Shown here piece after piece: positions 45,559 to 55,976 of a DNA stretch of 64,000 nt. The first letter of the stretch is position 1. Each line of letters starts with the position of its first letter. Location: the NCBI GenBank assembly GCA_035048495.1, contig CM068552.1, positions 24,430,154 through 24,494,153 of the forward strand. Reading direction: 5' to 3'. The notes below the pieces were generated by a model. It did not search any database, was not told the origin of the DNA, and worked only from the letters and a program-made list of their open reading frames with translations. A program made the translations under genes and the position numbers. Source of the stretch: Euptelea pleiosperma. Lineage: Eukaryota > Streptophyta > Magnoliopsida > Ranunculales > Eupteleaceae.

Positions 45559-46752
45559 TCAGTCGACATAGACAGAATCGATGAGATCGATCTCAAAAGT
45601 CTGAATGAACAATACGTCAAGTTCATGGAACTGTTTTAGACACTGCCCATTGACCTGAAAAGAGGAGTGATCCTTGGGATCCTCAATAGTGATTGCCCCA
45701 AAGGGTGTCACTGCTGTGACCGTATAAGGACAGGTCCACCTAGATTTCAATTTCCCAGGGAAGAGATGAAGACGGAAATTATAAAGAAGGACCTTCTGTC
45801 CTGGATGGAACTCTTTCCTGAGGATGCTCTTGTCATGTATCCACTTCATTTTTGCTTTGTAATTCTTGGACAAGTTGTAGGCATCATTTCTGAGTTCTTC
45901 TAACTCATTCATTTGAAGTTTTCTCTCCTCCCCTGCAGAGTCGAGGTCGAAGTTGAGTTTCTTAATGGCCCACAGGGCACGATGTTCAATCTCTACCGGT
46001 AGATGACAAGGTTTCCCAAAGACAAGACGATAGGGAGACATATTGAGTGGGGTCTTGTAGGCGGTTCTGTATGCCCATAAAGCATCAGTGAGATGAGTAG
46101 ACCAGTCTTTACGTGTGGTATTGACTATTTTCTCCAAGATCTGCTTGATCTGACGATTAGAAACCTCTACTTGACCACTAGTCTGCGGATGATAAGCTAG
46201 GGCAACCTTGTGGGTTACCCCATACTTTTTCATTAATTTCTCGAATATCCTATTGCAGAAATGGGTGCCCCCATCATTAATGATGGCCTTAGGGGCACCG
46301 AATCGGGCGAAGATGAACTCCTTTAGGAATTTGACCACCACTTTGTGGTCATTGGTCTTGGTGGGAATGGCTTCTATCCATTTGGATACAAAGTCTACCG
46401 CAAGGAGAATGTACTCAAAACCATAGGAAACGGGAAAGGGGCCCATGAAGTCGATGCCCCAAATGTCAAATATTTCATCGACCTGGATGGGAGTTAGGGG
46501 CATCATGTTCCTCTGGGAGATGCGGCCTAGATGCTGGCAATTAGGACAAGTTTTGCTGTAGATGTGGGCATCTTTAAATAATGTGAGCCAGTAGAATCTG
46601 CATTGCAGAACTTTTTCTGCAGTCTTTTTAGTGCTGAAATGACCACCACAAGGTTGGTCATGACACGAGGACAAGATATTGAGTTGGTCTGACTCAGGGA
46701 CACAGAGGCAAATGATTTGGTCAGGACAGTATTTATACAAATAAGGGTCATC
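45559..46752 (-). pseudogene. pol: E3 integrase
   Basis: Integrase inserts the element cDNA into the host genome. The N-terminal zinc-binding domain is seen as CHDQPCGGH followed by CPNC. The catalytic core has the first Asp in [10 protein letters not shown] (about 46455), the second in [10 protein letters not shown] (about 46280) and Glu in SGQVEVSNR, with 35 residues between the last two, as expected for D,D35E enzymes. The C-terminal region has [15 protein letters not shown], a GPY/F-type module with Cys in place of Gly. It is open from just after the TAG at 46753-46755 to its natural stop at 45559-45561. There is no chromodomain, in agreement with Athila. All catalytic residues are present, so the damage to pol lies upstream. 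Confidence 0.9.
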
Positions 46753-47436
46753 CTAAGAGTAATACTTAACTCTTGCTAGGAATTGGCTTTTGTCCTGTTT
46801 TGACCAGTGTGAAGGTATTTCTTCGATGACAAGGTAGTTGACAATGTTAGCATACCATGGATGAACGGAGATAGCGAACAGTTGTTCGTCTGGAAAGGTC
46901 TCAGGGATGGGCTGGGTGTCGAAGGATGACTCTAAAGTCAGTCTAGACAAGTGATCAGCCACTACATTCTCAGTTCCTTTTTTATCCTTGATCTCGAGGT
47001 CGAATTCCTGCAGTAAGAGAATCCATCGAATTAATCGAGGCTTGGTTTCCTTTTTCGACATAAGATAACGAAGGGCTGCATGATCAGTGTACACGACCAC
47101 CTTAGTCGCTAAGAGGTACTGACAGAATTTATCAAGGGCGAAGACTACCGCCAGGAGTTCTTTCTCAGTGGTGGAGTAATTCATTTGGGCAGAGTTAAGA
47201 GTTTTGCTCGCGTAGTAGATCACATGCGATCTTCTGTCAATTCTCTGCCCTAGAACAGCGCCTAACGCGTAGTCAGAAGCATCGCACATTACCTCGAAAG
47301 GTAGAGTCCAGTCCGGGGGACGGATAATGGGCGCAGTAGTGAGCTCAGATTTGAGACGCTCAAATACCTTGACACAGTCAACATTAAAGTCGAAATGACT
47401 ATCTTTAGCCAGAAGATGGGACAAAGGTCGAGCGAT
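46753..47436 (-). pseudogene. pol: E3 RNase H and connection domain
   Basis: Removes RNA from the RNA-DNA hybrid during cDNA synthesis. It begins after the TAA at 47437-47439 and ends at the TAG at 46753-46755, both in the same register as RT and integrase. Recognisable elements are [50 protein letters not shown] and VVADHLSRL, which carry the acidic residues of the gypsy RNase H fold. Length is normal for the family. Confidence 0.85.
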
Positions 47437-49065
47437 TTAAGAGAAGTCCTTGATGAATCGCCTATAGAATCCTCTGTGTCCCAAAAAGGACCGGATGTCA
47501 CGCACGGATTTAGGAATGGGCAAGGTCGAGATGATATCAATTTTAGCTTTGTCGACCTCAATGCCCTGATGGGAAATGACATGTCCCAAAATTATGCCTT
47601 TCTTCACCATGAAGTGGCATTTCTCCCAATTGAGGACAAGTTGCTTGTCCTGATAGCGTTGAAGTACAAGCCCTAGATGGTTCAGACAGTCATCAAAGGA
47701 TGACCCAAAGACTGAGAAGTCGTCCATAAAGACTTCAAGGAATTTTTCCACCATATCAGAGAATATGCTCATCATACACCTTTGAAAGGTCGCGGGTGCA
47801 TTGCAGAGGCCAAAGGGCATGCGCTTGTAGGCAAAAGTGCCAAAGGGACAGGTGAAAGTTGTCTTCTCGTGATCCTCAGGGGCGATGGGTATTTGATTAT
47901 ACCCTGAGTAACCATCGAGGAAGCAGTAATAGGAGTGACCTGCTAGTCTCTCCAATATTTGGTCTATGAAGGGTAAAGGAAAATGGTCATTCCTAGTGTT
48001 GGTGTTGAGTCGTCGGTAATCGATGCAGACTCTCCACCCTTTCTTCAGGCGCTGGGTGACCATTTCCTTGTTCTCATTTTCCACAACTGTGAATCCTGCC
48101 TTTTTAGGGACGACATGAATAGGACTCACCCATTTGCTATCGGAGATGGGGTAGATGATACCCGCATCTACTAGTTTAAGGACCTCGTCCCGGACTACAT
48201 CCTTCAAGGCGGGGTTCAACCTCCTCTGGTGTTCTCGAGAGGTTTTGGATTCATCCTCGAGATAGATGTGATGTTGGCACACCGAGGGGTCTATGCCACG
48301 AATATCATCTATAGTCCAACCTATCGCAGATTTATGCTCGTTGAGCAGCTCGAGAAGTTTCTTACGTTCACTCTCAGACAAAGCGGAAGCAATAATGACA
48401 GGGTAGGTTTCCTTAGGACCAAGATAGGCATAGGAAAGATCTGTTGGAAGTTGCTTGAGCTCCAATGTTGGAGCAGATAGAGTTGAAGTAGGTGTCACAG
48501 AAGACACAGATTGAAGAGGTTTGACTTCAGTAGTAAAAGGAAGGATGGGTTCTCTGGCCATGGTTATCAGAGGCTCAAACTCGATGAGTGGAGCGGGGAT
48601 CTCTAGTAGTGGAGCAGTCTCCAAAAGATCATTGAGATCAGAAATAGCTGACTCTGTTGTAAAGTTAGCCCCAAAGTGTGCTAGACACTGTTTAAGAATA
48701 TCTTCGGTGGAGTCTGGGATTAGACTCTCAACGGCACACATTTCATCGGCCACATCGCGATCGGCATCCTGTTGCATTAGATGAAAGATATTGACCTCAG
48801 CTTTGAGGTTTCCGAAAGCAATGGACATGTTTCCATCCCGGCACCCGATGTGTGCATTCGCAGTGGCAAGGAATGGACGGCCTAAGATGATCGGAATGCG
48901 GTTATCCTGACACGGCTCGGTGTCGAGAATGATAAATTCCATAGGATAATAAAAGTCAGCGACTTTTACTAGGACATCTTCAATGATTCCTCTTGGAATC
49001 TTGATGGACTGATCAGCTAATTTGAGGATGACATTGGTAGGCTTCATATCTTTCAGTCCTAATTG
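47437..49065 (-). pseudogene. pol: E3 protease C-terminus, linker and reverse transcriptase
   Basis: Reverse transcriptase copies the element RNA. After the TAG at 49066-49068 the frame is open for over 530 codons. It starts with the end of the protease (IILGRPFLATANAHIG, a motif typical of Athila and related plant gypsy elements). A Pro/Ser/Thr-rich linker follows (about 48480-48700), then RT with KKGWRVCIDYRRLN, LPFIDQILERLAGHSYYCFL, FGLCNAPATFQRCM and the catalytic FMDD at about 47720-47735 (here FMDDFSVFG). All RT blocks are in order. The 3' limit is the TAA at 47437-47439 after FIKDFS. The linker is the part kept in remodelled form in E1 and E2. Confidence 0.92.
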
Positions 49066-50148
49066 CTAATATACCGAGAATGGTATGAGGTTAACGCTAG
49101 CCCCTAAATCTAGCAAGGTAGTGCAGCTAAAGTTGTCTCCAATTTCACATTGGACAGTTGGGCTACCTGGATCCTTGTGTTTGATCACACTGTTGCGTTG
49201 AATGAACGCGGTAGCTTTTTCGGCCAAGAAGGCAGCCTTGGGTACATGCGTACGCCGCTTAACTGTGCACAAGTCCTTGAGGAATTTGGCATAGGAGGGG
49301 ATTTGCTTGATAGCAGAAAGGAATGTGATATTGATCTGGACGTCTTTAAAGACGTCTAAGATCTCAGAGAATTGTTGATCCCGCTTATCTTGGACAAGTC
49401 TGTCTGGGAAGGGAGGCTTTACTCGACAAATAGATTTGTCTTTAGCCTTCGATTTCTGCACAGGGATATCTGATGTTGGTGCAGAGGTAGAAGAAACAGA
49501 GGTAGGATTGGTATTAGTTTCCTCTGTACGAGTGATGGGTGCTGGAGATAGTACCGGAGGTGGTTGGACTCCCATGTCCACAGTTTTTCCAGATCGTAGG
49601 GTGGTTACAGCTTGCACCCCCCCTTGACAATTCTCATTCTGACTCTGAGATTGGGAACCGATCTCATATATTGCTCCTTTGGCATTTCCTTTTGGGTTAG
49701 CAATGGGTTGGCTAGGGAAAATGCCTTTAGCTTTCTCAGCTTCCAAGTTGCCTAAGCGTTGCTCTAGACGAAGCATGGATTGTTGTTGCTGTTGCTCTAG
49801 GCGTTGCATAGATTGTTGTTGCTGAGTAATGAGTTGAGCTAGAAGGTCTTCGATACCGGATTTGGGGACCGACTGTTGGAGGGCAGCTAATGGGAGCTGA
49901 GGCACCAATTCGCGACTCGAGCTTATCGGGGCATTATAGTTATAGGCTGGAGAATTAGTTGGGACAATCGATTGGTTCTGAAAGTTCTGGGGAACTCTTT
50001 GCTGATTTTGAAATGTGTTCGATTGTCCAGAGTATTGACCCTGTAGGAATTGTTGGTTTTGAGTAGATGGGTACTGATTCTGCTGGTATTGTCCCTGATT
50101 GAATTGCCTATTGGGTTGATTGAACCTAGGAGGATACATGCCCTGAGG
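49066..50148 (-). pseudogene. E3 gag C-terminus and aspartic protease N-terminus
   Basis: The frame runs between TAA 50149-50151 and TAG 49066-49068. It opens with a Gln/Asn-rich stretch (QPNRQFNQGQYQQNQY) and a Q-rich helix (QQQQSMQRLEQQQQQSMLRL), then a basic and Pro-rich region. The protease active-site motif LLDLGASVNLIP lies just before the stop. DLGA in place of DSGA/DTGA is usual for Athila-type proteases. E1 and E2 keep the Q-rich helix but lack the active-site segment. Confidence 0.8.
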
Positions 50149-51324
50149 TTAACGGGGAGGTTGAGCCGGCGGTTGAGTAGACTGAGGCCTCCAAGAGAAG
50201 TTAGGGTGGTTTCTCATGTCCGGATGATAAGATTGACTATACGAGTTCTGAGTGGGTGGTTTGTATGTGCTGAAAGCACAAACTTCTTCCTGAAGAGGAT
50301 TAGGCCATCCTTCATTCAAAGGACAATGCTCAGTAGTATGGGAGGGTTGCAGACAGAGGGTGCAGGATTCCATAGGGCTCTCGTGTCCCACATGCATGAC
50401 TGGGGTAGATTGTTGAGTAGGCTTTTGTACAGACACAGCCAGTGCCGAGACTGACTTGCTCAACTCTTGAATGACAGATCGAAGCTCAGTGTCTGCTGTA
50501 GCGTCATGTGCCTTGGTGGTCCTTTGGACTAAAGTGGTTCGACTAAACTCTGAGTCAGTCGTCCAATTTTGAGAGTTTTCTCATAACTCTCCCAAGAATT
50601 TGTATGCATCGGTCGGAGTTTGGTGCAGGAATTTTTCTTGGCACATTGACTCTACCATGGTCCGGGACTCATCAGTAAGTCCCTTGTAGAAGACGTGGAC
50701 AAGATTGCCCTTGTCGATGCTATGGTGGGGACACTTAGTTAGGTAGTCTTGGAATCTATCCCATGCTTCAAAAAATTTCTCATCGGACTTCTATCTAAAG
50801 TCCTGAATGAGTTGCTTCATTTGGTTGGTCCGAGTCATGGGATAGAATTTAGACATGAATTTTCCCACCAACTCTTTCCAACTACTGATTGAATCAGTGG
50901 GTAAGGAGTAGAGCCAATCTGAGGCTCGGTCTTTGAGTGAGAATGGGAAAACTGGCAGACGCACATTGTCATCATCGAGGTTCTGATTTTTGAAAAGTAG
51001 GATGACATGCTGGAATTCCCTAATATGGGAATATGGGTCTTCTCTTGGGAGACCATGAAAGGTTGGCAGCATTTGGATCGTCTGCGGCCTGATCTCAAAT
51101 TGTACCGCCGTAATAGGTGGGAGAATAATGCAAGTGGGCGGATTAGCAGAGATAGGGGCGAACGTCTCGATAAGAGGTCGTTTGACTGCCATGACTACAA
51201 AGGTAGTAGTACTGGGGGAGGCGGGTGGGAAAAGAGATGGGGAAGAATTCAGTAGAGGATTCACTGTAGGTACGTGATTCTCAGATCGAACCAAGCGTTT
51301 GTTCGGACGATTCCAAACGGGCAT
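50149..51324 (-). pseudogene. gag: E3 gag (capsid and zinc knuckle)
   Basis: Gag forms the virus-like particle and binds element RNA. Translation begins at ATG 51324 (MPVWNRPNKR). The capsid region matches the retrotransposon gag family (Retrotrans_gag), with MLPTFHGLPREDPYSHIREF, LKDRASDWLYSLP and FMSKFYP. In-frame stops occur at 50791-50793 (TAG) and 50581-50583 (TGA). A CCHC zinc knuckle, CTLCLQPSHTTEHC (C-x2-C-x4-H-x4-C, about 50330-50371), lies before the TAA at 50149-50151. No frameshift is needed between these pieces. E1 and E2 have lost both the capsid and the zinc knuckle. Confidence 0.85.
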
Positions 51325-52681
51325 ACGCGAATGAGGCAAGCTCTATACTTGGCAAAAAGTTGTCAGCGATGAACACTATCCTAAATGATGCACACCAAGC
51401 ACAGATAATCCTATTCTAAGCAATCAGGATATATTTTAGGAATTATCTTTGTTAGTTTTGGGGCTAGAGTAGATTATGACAGTGGGCGGACCACTGGTTT
51501 ATCTTTTAACCGCCGGACTAACTGTTTTGCACTCAGAGGTTCTCACCAGGCTACACTCTTCAGAGCGAATCCTTTAGTACTAACTCTAGTTAACAACAAG
51601 GCAATCCGAAACCTAGACAGACGTGCGGCACAATGGCTGACTTAAGTACGTCCCAGACTAATCGGATTGGTCAAGTGGATAAGAAGAGTGTTCCCTCAGG
51701 TTAAGCTAGGGTTGATGCGTGTTCCTAGTCCACACGCAACTAACCGCCGAATAGTCCAAGATGCCACGTCGAGCTCAGTGTACTTGAGTAGCAGGGACTT
51801 ATGGGTGTGTTAGACAACAGGGACCCGCGCTCGTGGTCTTATTTCGATTGGATGTTAAGCGGGTTCGCTTTGAGTGGATTTTTCCTTGAACACCGAGCTA
51901 ATTGGCTCTAATTCTTGATTATTTTTAATTAAATGGAGCCTTAGGATCAAATCAGTTGGAATGATGAGGCGGGTGATGAAATCTCACCAATTTCAATTTG
52001 GAGCTGGGTCTGCTCTCTTAGAGTTGATTGATTAATGGCCACGCCACGCAAGTCGAAGAATATGGATGCGAAAGCAAATAGACAAGCGGCAATGATTCAC
52101 CCAATAACACCGTATCGCACTCAAGGCGAGGATAGGGACTTACCTCCCGTGGGCCACGCCACGGGGTCGCCTCCGTGGGTTAGGGAGGGGTATCCTAATG
52201 GGCTTGGGCCCGACTCCACCTCTTTGAGCTTTCGCTCCCTACCCACACTGGATCATGTTCCTGCAAAAACAGTTAGATCGCACGGTCTAGGTATGTGGGA
52301 TTCTATTTGGAAGATCCTTGCCTTTTTAGGGTTCACTGAACAAGCACTGAATTTAGGCAAGTTTTTGAATTAGTTTCCAAATTCGAGATGGGTTAAAATT
52401 TAGGAATTCCCAGATGGAAAATACCTAGATTGGAAAGTTTCCCGAACTGTGAAGATCTTCAAAGAAAGATTTGATTGCGAGATCCCGTACAATTTTGGGA
52501 AATTTCTCAAAATTGAATTTCTGCTAGATTTGGGATGTTTCCTTTTTGCAGACTTTTCCAAATTCGGAGGATTTCTAAAGATAGAAATTCCTCTAAAGTG
52601 GAAACTTCTAAGAGGGAAAACCCTAATTTAGCAAAGTTTCAAGACTTTAGAATCTTTCCAAAAATCGCAAATCCTAGATTG
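51325..52681 (-). other. E3 5' leader, gag-proximal part
   Basis: Collinear with E1 11325-12780. It includes AG|GTAAGT on the minus strand (complement at 52138-52145) and a plus-strand reading frame at 52035-52373 very similar to that in E1. The nested solo LTR begins at 52687. Confidence 0.65.
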
Positions 52682-52686
52682 GTGAT

Positions 52687-55621
52687 TGATATTCGCTTAA
52701 AAGTGCGTATTTTCCACTGTTATCTTCTAAGCGTTTTCACACTCTCCTACGTTAAAATGCTCTATTTATCTACTTTTCTACATAAGAGTCTTTTTTGTTG
52801 CGTAGAACACACTTTTCTGACGAAATGGTATATTTGCATGCATTAAACACATTTTTGGAAATCTAGACATTGAGTCATTCTGATAAAGTCTCATTACGCG
52901 CTTCTTCTGTCGTAGGAAACCCCGATGGGACAATTCTCGAGACTTGCGAGCCCACATCGATCAGGAAAGCCCATTATCAAAGCTTAAAGAGCCCACATGC
53001 TGTGACTAGAAGATATGGGCCAAATATGGGCTGAATAAGAGGACCAAAAGGCCGGCCCAAAGAACGAAGAGAGTAGGAGAGCCAATGACCAAAAGACGGA
53101 CTAAAGCGTTTAAAGCCACATGAGTCAGCAAGGAATGATAGTCTACTCTACTGGAGAAGCGTGAGGATGGTCACAGTGAAGACCAGGGTTCCAGACCCTC
53201 TGCCAATACTTTTATCTCCATTTTCTGATACTTTCTCTCTCATCTCTCCTTATTCTCTCTCTCTTCATCTTTCGGTCCTCGAATCTAGTGACCTAACCCC
53301 AGAACTCCTGTCCATCAGCTTTATCTCATCTCCCTTAGCTTTCTGACCGTTGGATCTTCCATCGGACCGTTGGATCTTCAATCGGACCGTTGGATCTCTC
53401 TAGATCCGTCGATCTACCAATCTGGGTCCCAATCAAGTCACCATCCATCCGATCGTCATCAGAATGTCTGTCACATCATCTTGTGAGACGATGGATATCA
53501 TCAGTTCATGTGGGCCAGTAGCCGGGCCCATCATCATCGACCCGCTGTCCGACCAGTTAGTGGACCCCGTGAATTTTAAAATAATTTTAATTAAATTTTA
53601 AAAAATGGGGGGGTCCACTAAATGGGGACATTCCCCAAAGAAAAGTGATGTTTTACTTAAAAAAAATATATATATATATATATATATTTTTCATATTTTT
53701 TATTTTCAAAAGCTTTAAAAGGAGAAGGAGAGGGGTTCGTTCGAACCCTAATCCCCCTCTTTTCTTCTCCTCTCCTTCCCCAAATCTTCTGCCCACCGTT
53801 TCCCTTTCTTCTTCTCCTTCTTTTTCTTCTTTTCGTTCCACCTTCTTCTTCATCTTCTTCATCACGTTTTCACCGGAGTTGCAAGCTGCAACTCCGGCCG
53901 TCACCTACTCTTCTTCTTCTTCTTCTTCTTCTTCTTCTTTTTCCTTCTCTCCTCTGTCTTCTTCTTCTTGCTTTTCTGGTTTTTCGTTTTCACGTCCTCA
54001 CCGGAGTTGCAGGCTGCAACTCCGGTCGCCAGCGCACCTCTCCGCCTCGACCATCTTCTCCGGCCACAGATGCACTTCTTGCAACACCACAGCATCACCC
54101 ATCATTAACACAGGTCGAGACCTGCAACTCCGACGAACTTGATCGCCGGACTGGTTCTCCTCTCTTCCACACCCCAACAGTCTGGAAGCCATTACTGGAG
54201 TTGCTGGTCTGCAACTCCGGGCGGCTTATCCTTCACCCAACCGTCACTCACCTGCTGTCTTCGCCCCTGAACTTACTTTCACTGCCCCTTCACTCCATCA
54301 TTCACGGTTTTAGACTGAGATCACCACCATCTCCATGGCTTGTCCTAGAGGAGCGGCTGCACCGTTGCAGACTTCCTCTTCTCCTTCATTCCGCCCCAAA
54401 CAAGCAACGCCGCCACCTACAACATACAGTTCCTTTTCCATTCTCCAGTGATTCGATTCCAAAGAGAAAACAACAAAAATAAAAAGAAAAAAAAAAGGGG
54501 GGGGAAGAGAAGAGAGGAAAGGGAGGTGTAACCTTACCTGGTTGGTGTGCATCCACCCTCACCAACCAGCACTGTCCTCTCTCTCTTGACAAGGCAAAAG
54601 AAAAAAAAAAAAAGTGAAAAGAAAGAGAAGAGAAGAGAAGAGAGGAGAAGAGGTGGGCAGGAGCGTCTATACCTCTACTAACATGCGGCCCCTCCACTAG
54701 CAAGCCACGATCTCACCTACTGCACCCTCCTCTTCAGCAGCCTCCACGGGATCCTCTTCAAGCATCTCCATCAACGCTACTAGTAGCAGCATCCTTTCCC
54801 TTTTCCATCAGCCACCATCGTATTTTATCAACCGTGAAGCTGCCCCACCTTCTCCACTACCTTCCAAAGTAGTCGCCCAAGGTTGAAAAGCAACCCCTTT
54901 GGCCAAATCTCAAAGCTTGTTCAATGGCCAAACGACCACATGGCCGATCAAGTGATCCTCATGGGTAAATTCAAGGTTGATTTCTCATCTCATACTCTTT
55001 CTCTCTCACTAGTTGTCTCTCTAGAATCCATCACTTTCTCTCTCTAAGGCTAGTGACTTTATCTCTCTACCATGAGCTTCTCTATCTAGAGTCTCTCTTT
55101 AGAGATCCCCAGGCTGATCGCCTTTTTGCACCACCGACTCCATTCGGTGAATGCAAGAGGGTGAGTTTTTCTCTCACCTCTACCTTGTCGGCCGGTAAAC
55201 GACCGAGGTGTGAAAAATCTCTCTCTACCTTCTTCCTCTCTCTCTAAAATCTCTTTTTACATGTTTTCTTACATGCTTTCTAGAATAGATTTACCGCTTT
55301 ATTTATTTCTGTCATTTATTTCATGTAAGCAACAGTTTAATTAATGTAATTTGATTTTGATGATTTTAGTATTTTCTGGATCTCTTGGATGTGTTTTTAA
55401 TCTCGACTCGCCATTCTCATCCTTCCACGTTTCTCTTGTATATTATCTGTCATTTTATGTTCTTATTCGCGTTAATCCGACTAATCCCGAGTGCGGATCG
55501 ACATCCGACACAAGCCACTGTGCAAAATTGCTCATTCTACAAGTTAAAAGTCTCGGATTAATTAAAAATATGTTGAAGTTAGGGTTTCCGTAACCAACGA
55601 CGCGGAAAAACCCTACTTTCA
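52687..55621 (+). mobile_element. Athila-like solo LTR nested in E3 leader (inverted), TSD GTGAT
   Basis: 2,935 bp beginning TGATATTCGC and ending CCTACTTTCA, with TSD GTGAT at 52682-52686 and 55622-55626. It is in the orientation opposite to E3. Its U3 and TA-rich region (53140-53700) resemble the E3 LTR. The block at about 55080-55440 resembles the E2 LTR, and the last 140 bp resemble E3 again. It carries two strong hairpins (53873-53897 and 54001-54025). Confidence 0.9.
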
Positions 55622-55626
55622 GTGAT

Positions 55627-55960
55627 TTCTAAAAGTCTGCAGAAGATAAAACCCTAATTTTTTTGATTTTTGATTTTTAATTTTTTTTGGTATTTTTCAC
55701 TTAATCTAGGGTTTCTAAAAAACCCTAGAACAAGATCTAGCAGTTATTTGGAAAGCAGTAAAATTCCTAAATTATTACAACTTTGCACTCGGCCTTCCGA
55801 GGCATTAAAAATAGTAATTTAAAAACTGCTAAAAATCACTAAAAATCAAAAAATAGAAAGTTTTCCGAAAAGGTCGGGCTGTCCAAATTTAGCAGCTTTC
55901 CGCTTCAGCAACTTTCCAATTCCGTCTTTATGTCCTTTTTCCCACTCCCGAACACCCGAG
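55627..55960 (-). other. E3 5' leader, PBS-proximal part
   Basis: Continues from 52681 across the nested solo LTR, collinear with E1 12770-13102. Confidence 0.65.
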
Positions 55961-55974
55961 CGGCAACGGCGCCA
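55961..55974 (-). other. E3 primer-binding site (tRNA-Asp)
   Basis: The minus strand reads TGGCGCCGTTGCCG starting two bases after the 5' LTR. This is 14 bases fully complementary to the 3' end of plant tRNA-Asp(GUC). Confidence 0.85.
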
Positions 55975-55976
55975 TT

